From Aerococcus suis (GTDB lineage Bacteria > Bacillota > Bacilli > Lactobacillales > Aerococcaceae), in assembly GCF_900176325.1 (NCBI RefSeq), contig NZ_FWXK01000005.1, positions 46,366 through 110,365 on the forward strand: a DNA stretch of 64,000 nt, read 5' to 3'. The translations under genes were made by a program, and so were the position numbers. Position 1 is the first letter of the stretch; each line of letters starts with the position of its first letter. Positions 52,613 through 62,500 of the stretch are shown here, piece by piece. The notes beneath the pieces were generated by a model. It made no database searches. It was not told the DNA's origin and saw nothing but the letters and a program-made list of their open reading frames with translations.

Positions 52613-53611
52613 TTAGTCAATAATTGTGTGTTCAAGTCCTTTAAATTTTTCGTTAAATAATGGACTAACTGAACGATTTTCATGGATACGAACAATTGCT
52701 TCAGCAATTAATTCAGCAACAGTAACTTGTTTAATTTTATCAATTCGTTTTTCTTCAGGTAATTGAATAGAATCTGTTACTACCACTTCACGTAATACAG
52801 AGTTATCTAAACGTTCAATCGCTGGTCCTGAAAGAACAGGGTGAGTACAACAAGCCACTACAGATAAAGCACCAGCATCTTCTAATGCTTCAGCAGCTAA
52901 CGTAATGGTTCCTGCAGTATCAATCATATCGTCGATAATAATGGCATGACGTCCTTCAACATTACCAACAATATTCATAACTTCAGCAACATTAGCTTCA
53001 GGACGACGTTTATCGATAATAGCAATCGGTGCATCTAAGAATTCAGCTAATTTACGTGCCCGTGTGACACCACCGTGGTCTGGAGAAACGACGACCATAT
53101 CTTGTTTTTCTAATTTCTCATCATTTAAGAAATAGTTAGCAAGTAATGGTGCTCCCATCAAATGATCCACTGGAACATCAAAGAATCCTTGGATTTGTGA
53201 AGCATGTAAATCTAAAGCTAAAATACGAGTTGCTCCAGCTGATTCAATCATATTAGCAATTAATTTTGAAGTGATTGGTTCGCGTGGTTTTGCTTTTCTA
53301 TCTTGACGTGCATAACCAAAGTATGGAATAACCACATTAATCGTTTCTGCACTTGCTCGACGACACGCATCAATCATAATCATTAATTCCATCAAATGAT
53401 CATTCACTGGACTTGATGTTGATTGAATAATGTAAACATTATTTCCACGAATGGATTCTTCAATATTAATTTTGATTTCACCATCGCTAAATTGAGAAAC
53501 TGAAACTTTACCTAATGGAACGCCAATTGATTGTGCAACTCTTTCGGCTAATTCTTGGTTGGAATTCAAAGAAAAAATCTTAATATTTGGATCCACAGCT
53601 TCACCTTGCAT
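52613..53611 (-). CDS. prs: Ribose-phosphate pyrophosphokinase
   Basis: Makes PRPP from ribose 5-phosphate and ATP. 332 aa from [20 protein letters not shown] lies 11 nt upstream, which favours this over the Met at 53629. Catalytic [13 protein letters not shown] loop and PRPP motif [14 protein letters not shown]. Downstream partner of glmU, as in Bacillus. Confidence 0.96.
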   Translation of the reverse strand: MQGEAVDPNIKIFSLNSNQELAERVAQSIGVPLGKVSVSQFSDGEIKINIEESIRGNNVYIIQSTSSPVNDHLMELMIMIDACRRASAETINVVIPYFGYARQDRKAKPREPITSKLIANMIESAGATRILALDLHASQIQGFFDVPVDHLMGAPLLANYFLNDEKLEKQDMVVVSPDHGGVTRARKLAEFLDAPIAIIDKRRPEANVAEVMNIVGNVEGRHAIIIDDMIDTAGTITLAAEALEDAGALSVVACCTHPVLSGPAIERLDNSVLREVVVTDSIQLPEEKRIDKIKQVTVAELIAEAIVRIHENRSVSPLFNEKFKGLEHTIID

Positions 53612-53720
53612 TTTTAATATAACCTCCACTTATGTGCAAATTTTTTTACCATCTAAATCTTAACATAAAATCAAATAAAACGCTTATTATTTTAGTAAGT
53701 TTTTCTGCAAATGTTCGGCT

Positions 53721-55097
53721 CTATTTTTTAGAAATGGGTAACTTGTCCCAATAATCTTCTTTATTTTCTTGACGGGCACGGGCAATTCCCATGGCTTTAC
53801 TTGGAACGTCTTTATTAATCGTTGATCCAGCAGCAATAAATGCTTGGCTAGCAACGTTAACAGGAGCTACTAAGTTAACATTAGATCCAATGAAGCTATC
53901 ATCGCCAATTACAGACTTAGCTTTATTTACCCCATCATAATTAGCAAAAATGACACCACAGCTAACATTAATCCGTTCACCTAATTCAGCATCTCCAATA
54001 TAAGTTAAATGACCAACTTTAGTCTCTTTTCCAATGGTAGCATTTTTCGTTTCAACAAAGTTACCAATATGCACAGACTCTCCAATATTAGAATTAGGTC
54101 GCAAATGCGCATTAGGGCCAACATCTGCATGTTTTGATACATGACTTTGTTCAATTTCAGATGAGCGAACTTCGACATAGTCATCAATTTGGCTATCACG
54201 AACAACAGTTCCTGATCCCAAACGAACATGAGAACCAATAGTCGTATCCCCTTTAATATGAACATTAGGTTCTATAATCGTATCAGGCCCAATTTGAACA
54301 TTAGCTTCAATATAAACATTCTCAGGATCAATAATTGTCACACCATTACGCATATGTTTCTCATTATTGCGTTTAAAGAATAATTGATTTGCTTTCGCTA
54401 ATGCTACCCGATCATTAACACCTAATGATTCATTCAAGTCATCCATTTGGTACGCACTAATACGTTCACCTTGCGCTTGTAAAATGCTAATAACATCTGG
54501 TAGATAATATTCCCCTTGGGCATTGTCGTTACCTACTTGATGTAGTGCCTCAAATAATAATTGATTATCGAAAACATAAGTTCCAGTATTAATTTCTTGT
54601 ACAGCACGTTCTGCTTCATTCGCATCTTTCTCTTCAACAATATTACGAACATATCCAGAAGCATCCCGAATGACACGGCCATATCCACTAGGGTTATCAG
54701 CATTAGCAGTTAATACTGTTGCTTTAGCTTGTTCTTCTTCATGAAGAGCTACTAAGCGGTCTAAAGTTTCGGCTGTTAATAATGGAGTATCCCCACAGAT
54801 GACTAAGGTGACTCCTTCTTTATCTGCTAATAACTCTTCAGCTTGCATAACCGCATGTCCCGTTCCTAATTGTTCTTCTTGTAAACAATAAGAAGACCGT
54901 TCGCCAAGCTGTTCTTTCACCATTTCTGCACCAAAACCTACGATAGTGATGATTTTTTCAAATCCTGCTTCTGTTACGGCATCAACAACATGTTCTACCA
55001 TTGATTTGCCCGCAACTTGGTGTAACACTTTGTACAGGTCTGACTTCATTCGTGTACCTTTACCTGCCGCTAGAATAATTGCATGACGATTTTTCAT
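53721..55097 (-). CDS. glmU: Bifunctional GlcNAc-1-P uridyltransferase / GlcN-1-P acetyltransferase
   Basis: Makes UDP-GlcNAc for cell wall synthesis. 458 aa: N-terminal pyrophosphorylase with AAGKGTRMKSDLYKVLH, C-terminal left-handed beta-helix of hexapeptide repeats (from about residue 250) with the acetyl-transfer histidine region NFVETKNATIG. Followed by prs. Confidence 0.97.
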   Translation of the reverse strand: MKNRHAIILAAGKGTRMKSDLYKVLHQVAGKSMVEHVVDAVTEAGFEKIITIVGFGAEMVKEQLGERSSYCLQEEQLGTGHAVMQAEELLADKEGVTLVICGDTPLLTAETLDRLVALHEEEQAKATVLTANADNPSGYGRVIRDASGYVRNIVEEKDANEAERAVQEINTGTYVFDNQLLFEALHQVGNDNAQGEYYLPDVISILQAQGERISAYQMDDLNESLGVNDRVALAKANQLFFKRNNEKHMRNGVTIIDPENVYIEANVQIGPDTIIEPNVHIKGDTTIGSHVRLGSGTVVRDSQIDDYVEVRSSEIEQSHVSKHADVGPNAHLRPNSNIGESVHIGNFVETKNATIGKETKVGHLTYIGDAELGERINVSCGVIFANYDGVNKAKSVIGDDSFIGSNVNLVAPVNVASQAFIAAGSTINKDVPSKAMGIARARQENKEDYWDKLPISKK

Positions 55098-55160
55098 ATA
55101 CTATAAATACTCCATTCTGTTAGTAATCTTTTACTTATGACAACGTGATTTTTTTGCCCA

Positions 55161-56426
55161 CTACTTACGACGCGCTCCTTTATTTTTTTGTTTACGTCGC
55201 CGATTTTTCTTTTTATTTCTTTTTTTTTCAGGATTTATATTAGAAGAGCCACTTTTTTTCCGTTGGCTACTCCCCTTTTTACTTTTATTCGGTGTCGATT
55301 CTGATGACTCACTTTTTTGCTTTTCACGTTCATCAGGCGTCAACAATTGCCCCTGATAAAGAACGACTTGGTCTAAACGAGAAGGAACCAGCTGTTGAAG
55401 GTCACGAAGACTACGTTCGTTAACTAAGGACATGACTAACCCCTCTTGTCCCATCCGTCCTGTTCGTCCACTCCGATGAATATATTGCTCGCGATTTTCA
55501 GCTGGATCATATTCAACCACTGCTGGTAAATCACTAATATCCATACCTCGAGCAGCAACGTCTGTCGTTAATAGGAAAGTTGTGAGATCATTTTTAAATG
55601 TTTGTAGCTGTTCTTGTTTCGAATGGCCTGCCATATTCCGATGTAAATAACTCGTTGGCACGTGAGCATGCGTTAATTTTTGGTATAGTTTTTCAACATC
55701 TGCCACTGTCCGAACAAAAACAATAGCTTGCATACCTTCTACTTGAGCTAATCGGCGTAAAACGTCATCTCTTTTTCGCACAGGTGTTAGTAAATAAGTA
55801 TAGCGAATATTATTTTGACTAGATGCTTCAACTTCAAACCATTGAGGACTCTCAGTCACTATTTCAGGAATTTGACGTCCTGTCTTAGTCATCGTAGCAG
55901 ACGCTAAAATCGTTTGCCGATATTTAGGCAGTGCATGAATAATGTCCTGCGTTGTACGTAAATGCTCATTATCTAATAAGACATCTGCTTCATCTAAAAT
56001 CAATATTTTTAAATGATGTGTTTTTAGTTTTTTATTATTAATTAATTCGATTAAACGCCCGGGAGTTCCAACGACAATTTCTGGTCCTTTTTTTAATTTT
56101 TCCATTTGGCGTTTAATATTTGCGCCACCGATTAGCTTAACGACTTTTAGATGCAAAGCCTCTGCCCATGGTTTTATCGCTTCGCCGACTTGAGCCGCAA
56201 GTTCTTGAGACGGTAACACCATCATTATTTGCGTGCCTTGACTTTTTGCTACACGATTCAAACTTGGTAAGACATAAGCAAGTGTTTTGCCTGAACCTGT
56301 GGGAGCAGATAAAACCGCATCATCTCCAGATTCTAATGTTTTAAAACTTTCTTGTTGTATAGGAGTCGGTTGATTAAAACCTAACTGCTGCCAAACTCGT
56401 TGTAATTCGGGGTGTAATTCTAGCAT
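55161..56426 (-). CDS. DEAD-box RNA helicase
   Basis: About 421 aa. Q motif FNQPTPIQQESF, motif I APTGSGKT, II DEAD, III SAT, VI HRSGRTGR, then a very basic low-complexity tail of Lys/Arg/Ser that likely binds RNA. Resembles CshB-type cold-shock helicases. Its ATG (56424-56426) overlaps the TGA of the phosphoesterase gene, so the pair is translationally coupled. Confidence 0.94.
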   Translation of the reverse strand: MLELHPELQRVWQQLGFNQPTPIQQESFKTLESGDDAVLSAPTGSGKTLAYVLPSLNRVAKSQGTQIMMVLPSQELAAQVGEAIKPWAEALHLKVVKLIGGANIKRQMEKLKKGPEIVVGTPGRLIELINNKKLKTHHLKILILDEADVLLDNEHLRTTQDIIHALPKYRQTILASATMTKTGRQIPEIVTESPQWFEVEASSQNNIRYTYLLTPVRKRDDVLRRLAQVEGMQAIVFVRTVADVEKLYQKLTHAHVPTSYLHRNMAGHSKQEQLQTFKNDLTTFLLTTDVAARGMDISDLPAVVEYDPAENREQYIHRSGRTGRMGQEGLVMSLVNERSLRDLQQLVPSRLDQVVLYQGQLLTPDEREKQKSESSESTPNKSKKGSSQRKKSGSSNINPEKKRNKKKNRRRKQKNKGARRK

Positions 56427-57448
56427 CAATATGACTCCGTTTCTTCAACTGATTCTTGAGAGTGTTGTTGATATTTCGCACGTTTACGTTCTTCATAATC
56501 ATTTTGTAAACGTGTCACTGTATAACCACCGTCTAATGCCGTTTCCGTTTCCACTGCTTGTTGAAGGTTATCGGATAATGATTGGCGTGAATCAGTTAAC
56601 ACAACGTTTACTATTTCTGGACAGTTATTTAAACGAATGGGCAATTCTCCATGAGCAATTCCAGTTGAAATAACCATTTGTTTATTTGGACTGCCTGGAA
56701 TATGGAAAACGCCGTCCGTATACTTCGGCAATGTCCCTTGGTTTTTCGCTTTAATTCCTCCAAAATGCGGCACGCGAATTTCTCCCCCATGCGCATGACC
56801 AGAAAATACTAAATCTGGTGACTTCGTTATATCTTCATGATAACGTAAGAAAGCTTCTGGATGATGTGCCAATAACAATTTAGGTAAAGATTGTTGTTCG
56901 GGAGTTAAGTGAATAAATTGTAAGGCATTCCCTTTTAAGAAACGTTTCGTTGGTTTTTCCATCAATCCCATTAATACAAAAGGTGTGCCATGAGCCGTTA
57001 ACGTCACTGCTTCATCATTTAAGTAAGTGGCCCCTGCCTTCGTTAACATTTGTTCAGCTTGTCTGCCTAATGGATTAACAAGATCATTTTCTCCCGAAAC
57101 TGCATAAGTCAGAGCCATTTGTGTTAACGCTGTAGCAAAAGCATACCATTCTTTTTCATCGAATCCTTTAATACTTTTCGCTAAATTATCTCCTGTCATT
57201 ACAATTAAATTAGGCTTCATTTCATCGATACGATTTAAAATATCATCAAGTGAAACCCGTTGTTCTGGGTAATGTAAGTCAGAAATTTGCGCAATTCGAT
57301 AACCATTTAAATCTTCAGTAAAGATTGGGCTTTCGACATAATAGTTTGTTTGTTTCACATGGTAATTTTGATAATATACATAAGCGGCTAATCCTGCACC
57401 GGCTGCTGTCCAACTCAATGCTTTTTTTAAGAAATGGTGTTTAGACAT
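56426..57448 (-). CDS. Membrane-anchored metallophosphoesterase (YkuE-like)
   Basis: 340 aa. N-terminal hydrophobic anchor around residues 7-26, then a calcineurin-like core: QISDLHYPE, VMTGDNLAK, LLAHHPEAF, SGHAHGGEIRVPHFGG. The usual GNHD/E motif reads SGENDL here, so one metal ligand position is changed. Start at 57448 (MSKHHFLKK) leaves six bases after AGGAGGG; the Met two codons earlier abuts it. Substrate unknown. Confidence 0.9.
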   Translation of the reverse strand: MSKHHFLKKALSWTAAGAGLAAYVYYQNYHVKQTNYYVESPIFTEDLNGYRIAQISDLHYPEQRVSLDDILNRIDEMKPNLIVMTGDNLAKSIKGFDEKEWYAFATALTQMALTYAVSGENDLVNPLGRQAEQMLTKAGATYLNDEAVTLTAHGTPFVLMGLMEKPTKRFLKGNALQFIHLTPEQQSLPKLLLAHHPEAFLRYHEDITKSPDLVFSGHAHGGEIRVPHFGGIKAKNQGTLPKYTDGVFHIPGSPNKQMVISTGIAHGELPIRLNNCPEIVNVVLTDSRQSLSDNLQQAVETETALDGGYTVTRLQNDYEERKRAKYQQHSQESVEETESY

Positions 57449-57626
57449 CGTCATCCCTCCTGTTTAATATCTCCTTTATTTTAGCATATCTTGAAAAAAT
57501 TAAATACTCATCCCATTTTACCCACTCCAATAATTGGTAACTGTTAACCGGAATCCTTCAACTACCTATCCATTAAGTGCTATACTAATCATATTGTCAT
57601 GACTATTGAAGAAAGGGAGGCAGAAT

Positions 57627-59435
57627 ATGGCAAGTGAACACATTGAAAATAAATTAAAGTTATTACCTGACCTACCCGGCTGTTACATAATGAAAAATAA
57701 ACAAAATCAAATTATTTATATTGGCAAAGCTAAGAATCTTAAAAATCGGGTCCGTTCTTATTTCAAAAGTTCACATACTGGTAAAACGGCTCAATTAGTT
57801 AGTGAAATTGCGGACTATGACTATATCGTTACTAAGACCAATAAAGAGAGTCTGCTATTAGAAATTAACTTGATACAGAAACATCAACCCCATTACAACA
57901 TCAAATTGAAACATGGGACCATGTATCCCTATTTAAAAATCACGAATGAAGAAGACCCACAACTCATTATTACTTCTGATGTCAAAAATGATGGCGGGTA
58001 TTATTTCGGTCCTTATCCAAACGTTCATGCAGCGACCGGTACACGAGACTTATTACAAAAAACGTATCCTCTACGAAAATGTTCTAAAAATGAAAAAAGA
58101 GCGTGTTTCTATTACCATATTGGTCAATGTATTGGGTGCTGCGATCATCACGTCTCTAAGGAGGAATATGCTGCCCAAATTAAACGGATACGTCGCTTTT
58201 TAAATGGTGACGTCAAAACGATTAAGAATGACTTAAAAGCTAAAATGGCCGAAGCTGCTGAGAATTTAAATTATGAACGTGCAGCTGAATATCGTGATCA
58301 AATTTCTTATATTGAAGAAACTGTTGAGCCTCAAAATATTATGAGTAAGCAATATAATAACCGCGATGTTTTCGCCTTTTATATGGACAAAGGATGGATT
58401 AGTATCCAAGTCTTTATGCTTCGCCAATTTTCAATTATTAAACGCGATTCCGCGTTATTCCCATGTTTTGATGCGCCGGAAGAAGAATTAACTTCTTATA
58501 TTGTGCAATTTTATAAACAAAAAAATCACACATTACCAAAAGAAATCCTTGTTCCAGCTAAACTAGATAACGAGCTAATTGCGGAATCTTTAGATGTTTC
58601 AGTTGCTACACCAAAACGTGGCGATAAACGTAAGATGCTAGATATGGCAAAACGTAATGCGCGTATTGCCCACGATGAAAAATTTCGCCTACTCGAAATG
58701 AAAGAACAGCAAACAGTAGGTGCTGTTAAAACGCTAAGCGAAGCATTAAACTTAGACTATTTAAAACGTATTGAAAGTTTTGACCATTCAAATATTCAAG
58801 GAACACATCCCGTTTCTGCGATGGTGGTCTACGAGGATGGCAAACCCAATAAAAAATTGTATCGAAAATATCATATTAAAACTGTCAAAGGAAGTAATGA
58901 ATACTTAACAACTCAGGAAGTCATTAGAAGACGATATGGCCGTATTCTACGTGAAGGTGGTGCCTTGCCAAACCTTATTTTAATGGATGGTGGCGCAATA
59001 GAAGTTAATGCCGCAAAGGAAGTCTTAGAAGATGAATTAAATATTGCTATTCCGGTAGCAGGAATGGTTAAAGATGACAAACATAAAACTGCCAACTTAA
59101 TTTTCGGTGATAACTTAGATATTGTTCCTCTTGAACCGACGAGTCCCGCTTTTCATCTGCTCCAACGTATTCAAGAAGAAGTTCACCGTTTTGCCATTAC
59201 CTTCCATCGTAAAGTTCGCAGTAAACATTCGTTCACTTCTAAACTTGATGATATTCCAGGGGTTGGTCCTAAAACCCGTACCAAAGTGATGCGTCATTTT
59301 AAAACATTAAAAGCGATTCGTGAAGGAGGCGTTAGTGAAATTCAATCCCTTGGAATTCCTGAAAAAGTCGCGATTGAAATTCATAAAACGGCCTGGGACG
59401 GTCAAAAAGATAACCCTTATCAAAAAGGAGATTAA
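57627..59435 (+). CDS. uvrC: Excinuclease ABC subunit C
   Basis: Makes both incisions in nucleotide excision repair. 602 aa from MASEHIENKLK (GGGAGG six bases upstream; an earlier Met at 57606 overlaps no good site). N-terminal GIY-YIG nuclease (GCYIMKNKQNQIIYIGKAKN), Cys-rich QCIGCC region, UVR domain near 205-240, RNase H-like endonuclease with SFDHSNIQGTHPVSAMV, and C-terminal HhH (IPGVGPKTRTKVMRHF). TATACT at 57581 is a likely -10. Plus strand, monocistronic. Confidence 0.97.
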   Translation: MASEHIENKLKLLPDLPGCYIMKNKQNQIIYIGKAKNLKNRVRSYFKSSHTGKTAQLVSEIADYDYIVTKTNKESLLLEINLIQKHQPHYNIKLKHGTMYPYLKITNEEDPQLIITSDVKNDGGYYFGPYPNVHAATGTRDLLQKTYPLRKCSKNEKRACFYYHIGQCIGCCDHHVSKEEYAAQIKRIRRFLNGDVKTIKNDLKAKMAEAAENLNYERAAEYRDQISYIEETVEPQNIMSKQYNNRDVFAFYMDKGWISIQVFMLRQFSIIKRDSALFPCFDAPEEELTSYIVQFYKQKNHTLPKEILVPAKLDNELIAESLDVSVATPKRGDKRKMLDMAKRNARIAHDEKFRLLEMKEQQTVGAVKTLSEALNLDYLKRIESFDHSNIQGTHPVSAMVVYEDGKPNKKLYRKYHIKTVKGSNEYLTTQEVIRRRYGRILREGGALPNLILMDGGAIEVNAAKEVLEDELNIAIPVAGMVKDDKHKTANLIFGDNLDIVPLEPTSPAFHLLQRIQEEVHRFAITFHRKVRSKHSFTSKLDDIPGVGPKTRTKVMRHFKTLKAIREGGVSEIQSLGIPEKVAIEIHKTAWDGQKDNPYQKGD

Positions 59436-59480
59436 TAAAAAAGGCGTTACTGCTTAATACATGCAGTAACGCCTTTTATT
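59436..59480. terminator. uvrC terminator
   Basis: AAAAAGGCGTTACTGC...GCAGTAACGCCTTTTATT, 13-bp stem. Its right end runs into the stop codon of the convergent YvrJ gene. Confidence 0.92.
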
Positions 59481-59625
59481 AGTGGGTTTCTTGATTTAAT
59501 GATTCAACTGCAGCAATTAAGGCATCTAACTTTTTCTCAGTTCGAATCATTAAGTACAAACTGACAAAAATCGGAAATCCTACATTGCCAATCAATTGCA
59601 TCATCGCATCATATGTTAAATCCAT
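59479..59625 (-). CDS. YvrJ family miniprotein
   Basis: 48 aa, starting MDLTYDAMMQLIGNVGFPIF. One membrane helix carries the family hallmark GNVGFPIFVSLYLMIR, followed by an amphipathic tail. GGGGTG lies before the ATG. YvrJ-type proteins are widespread in Firmicutes and phages and sometimes sit near bacteriocin- or holin-like genes; the role is unknown. Confidence 0.8.
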   Translation of the reverse strand: MDLTYDAMMQLIGNVGFPIFVSLYLMIRTEKKLDALIAAVESLNQETH

Positions 59626-59675
59626 TTGATTCACCCCATAACTAGAAACGATTGTTAAGGGGAATCGTCAAGCAA

Positions 59676-61427
59676 TTATTTATCATCCTCTTCATCAAAT
59701 GACACACCTGTCGCATCATCTGTTTGTGCTTTTTCAGCAGCATATAAAACATCTTTTTCATTTTCTACTTCATTAAATTTCGTTCGTTTTGGCGTATTGT
59801 AGCCCATAATACTATACGGAACTTTTTCTTCTTCTGGAGTTTCATCCGTGTCAGGTGTGGTATTAACGCCTGTTTTTTCATGAGCTAAGTTCATTTGATC
59901 CGCTGACGGTTCAATCCCTTTAGACGGATTTTCATCATCCTTCTCATCAAGCACTTCATCTTCTTCTACCTGATCACTTGTAAAAGACTCTGTATCATCT
60001 AAGGAGGCGTCTGAAATTCCGGTTTCATTATGCGCTAAATTCACAAATTCCTCATTATCACTCTCTGTTTCATCTGCTACATTCGTATCCTCATAAGCTT
60101 CGAAGTCAGGATTAGATTGGGTTTCTTTTTTAGAAGATTCAATATCGTCAACCACTTCACCATCAGCTGCAATCTCCTCATCTTGATTATCATCAGAAAC
60201 TGTGCTCATCGGATCATAAGCAGAGTATACTGGTGAAGAGTCCTCTTCAAAACTATCATCAGCTATCGTTTCCTTATTTTCTGGATAAACCATCGTATCA
60301 TCAGAATGCATGTCATCATTAGTTGCTATTTCTTCATCGCTAATTGGTTGATGACTGGTATGAGCGGATTGATCTTCTTCATTTTCATCATAATTAGCTG
60401 CTGGTTCAGTCTGAACATGAGATCCAGGAGTGATTGCTGTTGTTGCAGCAGCAAATTCTGGACGAGGTTCAGAGTGATATTCTGGTTCTTCTTTAGCTGG
60501 AGCCATATCTAAAAATGGATATTTTTCGTCATAAATTTCTCCATATTCATCAGTAATTAGCCGATAAAATAGAGCAGTTGCTGTACGTGACCGCAACGTC
60601 AAAATGATAGATACAATAAGCGCTGCAACTCCCATGATTACCCCTAAAATAGCTGGAATCACTGGTGCATCCACTAAATAACCACTCAAGAAAATGACAA
60701 TACCAACTAAGGCATAGAATAGAAACATTAAAAATCCGTAGTAAAAATGAATACGGAATAATTTAAATTTATTTCCTTTCATCATAGTGCTGCTAACACT
60801 AAAGGCTTTAAAAACTCCTGTTTGATTATTGTCGTAAGGGATATAATGAACAAATACCCAGCGATAATAGAAAAACAGGCTAATTAAGCCAATAATGATA
60901 GACGAGGTAACAACTGCTAAAAATGCTATAGAAGAACCAAGATCTACTTCACCAATTTGATTAACTAAAGAACCGACATTATTAAGTGAACCAACAGAAT
61001 TAAATAAAGTGACAAATGTTCCCCAGAATAAAGCAGCTACAATTATCATTGCTAAAGCAATTAAAAAACCAAAAAATAATTGGTAGATGATTCCGATCCC
61101 AAAATTACGGAATCCTCTTTGTGTCCATGGTTTAAACAATTTCTTAAAACTAAATTTTTGATGATCCACCATATGAATCGTTCCCCAAATAATGCCAAAA
61201 GTAAACATTACTTGTAACACAATACTAACGATACTCATAATGGTGACAGCTATTTCTCCGTTTTGCCCGTCTGTCGTACTAAATAAAGTGGTTCCTCCAC
61301 CACCAAAAATTCCAGAAATAATTGAAAGTAATATCCAGGCTCCAATATATGACCAAATATTTCCTTCAAGAATTTTCCCGGACTCTTTACGAATTAACTT
61401 ATTACTAACACTTAATTTATGTTTCAT
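59676..61427 (-). CDS. DUF975 family membrane protein with acidic repeat tail
   Basis: 583 aa from MKHKLSVSNKLIRKES (GGAGG lies before this ATG). The first ~290 residues hold about six hydrophobic helices, with the DUF975 pattern of long amphipathic membrane segments. The last ~280 residues are hydrophilic, Asp/Glu/Ser/Thr-rich and probably disordered, and contain the related repeats NLAHNETGISDA, NLAHEKTGVNTT and DDATGVSFDEED. The tail is longer than in typical DUF975 proteins. Function unknown. Confidence 0.82.
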   Translation of the reverse strand: MKHKLSVSNKLIRKESGKILEGNIWSYIGAWILLSIISGIFGGGGTTLFSTTDGQNGEIAVTIMSIVSIVLQVMFTFGIIWGTIHMVDHQKFSFKKLFKPWTQRGFRNFGIGIIYQLFFGFLIALAMIIVAALFWGTFVTLFNSVGSLNNVGSLVNQIGEVDLGSSIAFLAVVTSSIIIGLISLFFYYRWVFVHYIPYDNNQTGVFKAFSVSSTMMKGNKFKLFRIHFYYGFLMFLFYALVGIVIFLSGYLVDAPVIPAILGVIMGVAALIVSIILTLRSRTATALFYRLITDEYGEIYDEKYPFLDMAPAKEEPEYHSEPRPEFAAATTAITPGSHVQTEPAANYDENEEDQSAHTSHQPISDEEIATNDDMHSDDTMVYPENKETIADDSFEEDSSPVYSAYDPMSTVSDDNQDEEIAADGEVVDDIESSKKETQSNPDFEAYEDTNVADETESDNEEFVNLAHNETGISDASLDDTESFTSDQVEEDEVLDEKDDENPSKGIEPSADQMNLAHEKTGVNTTPDTDETPEEEKVPYSIMGYNTPKRTKFNEVENEKDVLYAAEKAQTDDATGVSFDEEDDK

Positions 61428-61587
61428 AATAGCCTCCATTTCTAGTCTATCCTAACTCCATTATACACAATTTATAAATAGTTAAAAAACAGAAAGATAT
61501 ATAAATTTTCTTGCTGTCATTTCTTTTCATATACTATCTTAAAAAGATTTTTACCATTTGTTCTCAGTCTCTAGTTGTAATTTTATA

Positions 61588-61640
61588 AAAAAAGACTTTC
61601 AAAGAAAGTCATATTAACATCCTTTGAAAGTCCATTCCTT
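61588..61640 (-). terminator. Terminator of the SatD-like gene
   Basis: GACTTTCAAAG...CTTTGAAAGTC, 11-bp stem with a long loop (itself containing a second GACTTTC), followed by T7 on the minus strand. Confidence 0.8.
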
Positions 61641-61643
61641 TTT

Positions 61644-62477
61644 TTACATCATATGCCATTCACGATCTAACTGTATCGCGATAGCAGCCGCCAGATGTCG
61701 CTCTGTCGCAATCTCTCCATGTTGAAGATGATAATCAATATTTTGTCGTGTCATTCCCAACATCTGTGCAATTTTAGTCGCATAACCTTTTTGATATAAA
61801 CCACTAAAATAAACTTTGTCAACTTGAATATTTTGCACCAGTTCTAACCAATTCTCAGTCTTAGCAGTTGAAAAATCGATAGTATTGATACCATTCAGTT
61901 TTTTAATTTGATCGAACAACGTTCCTTTTAGCATAAATATCTCTTGTATTTGCTGTCTAGGCCAAGGACGAGGTTGCAATTTCTCTAGCATATATATCGG
62001 TAGCTGTAATTCATATAAAAACTGCACAACTGATTGCACAGGCGCTTGCTGGTGCTTTAGCTGCGCCCATTGCTGCAACAGCATATTAGTAATACCATCT
62101 TCTAAATAATTTGCATGATAAAGTGCTATAGGGTAATCAAATGATAAACTTTGATCAAGAGCATTTCGACTATATTCCATCGCTTGCTCATAAAATAAAA
62201 CATCCTCATTTTGTTTGGCTACCCCAATTGCGGCGTAACAATTAACTGGATAGATGAATTGTGCTAATAGCCGATAATATAACCATGCAGAAGATGGATT
62301 TGTAAATACCCACTGCCATTCAGCTTGATTAAACGGATTAACTTCAACTGAAGTTTTTATTTGCCGTGAAAAAAGAGGATTTAAAACATCAACCACCTTT
62401 TCAAGCATTGGGTAAATAGTCGTTTTATCCTTTTTCGAAAACATAAAACGTACACTAAGTACCGAAATAGTTGTCAT
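61644..62477 (-). CDS. SatD-like helix-turn-helix protein
   Basis: 277 aa. The N-terminal half has an aromatic-rich globular region without motifs I recognise. The C-terminus GYATKIAQMLGMTRQNIDYH is a clear helix-turn-helix (residues ~232-260), followed by an amphipathic helix. This layout resembles SatD-family proteins, some of which occur with acid-tolerance or secretion genes in streptococci, but similarity is weak. Possibly a DNA-binding sensor. GAGGGG lies six bases before the ATG. Confidence 0.6.
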   Translation of the reverse strand: MTTISVLSVRFMFSKKDKTTIYPMLEKVVDVLNPLFSRQIKTSVEVNPFNQAEWQWVFTNPSSAWLYYRLLAQFIYPVNCYAAIGVAKQNEDVLFYEQAMEYSRNALDQSLSFDYPIALYHANYLEDGITNMLLQQWAQLKHQQAPVQSVVQFLYELQLPIYMLEKLQPRPWPRQQIQEIFMLKGTLFDQIKKLNGINTIDFSTAKTENWLELVQNIQVDKVYFSGLYQKGYATKIAQMLGMTRQNIDYHLQHGEIATERHLAAAIAIQLDREWHMM

Positions 62478-62500
62478 TTAAATCCCCTCATTCTTTTATT

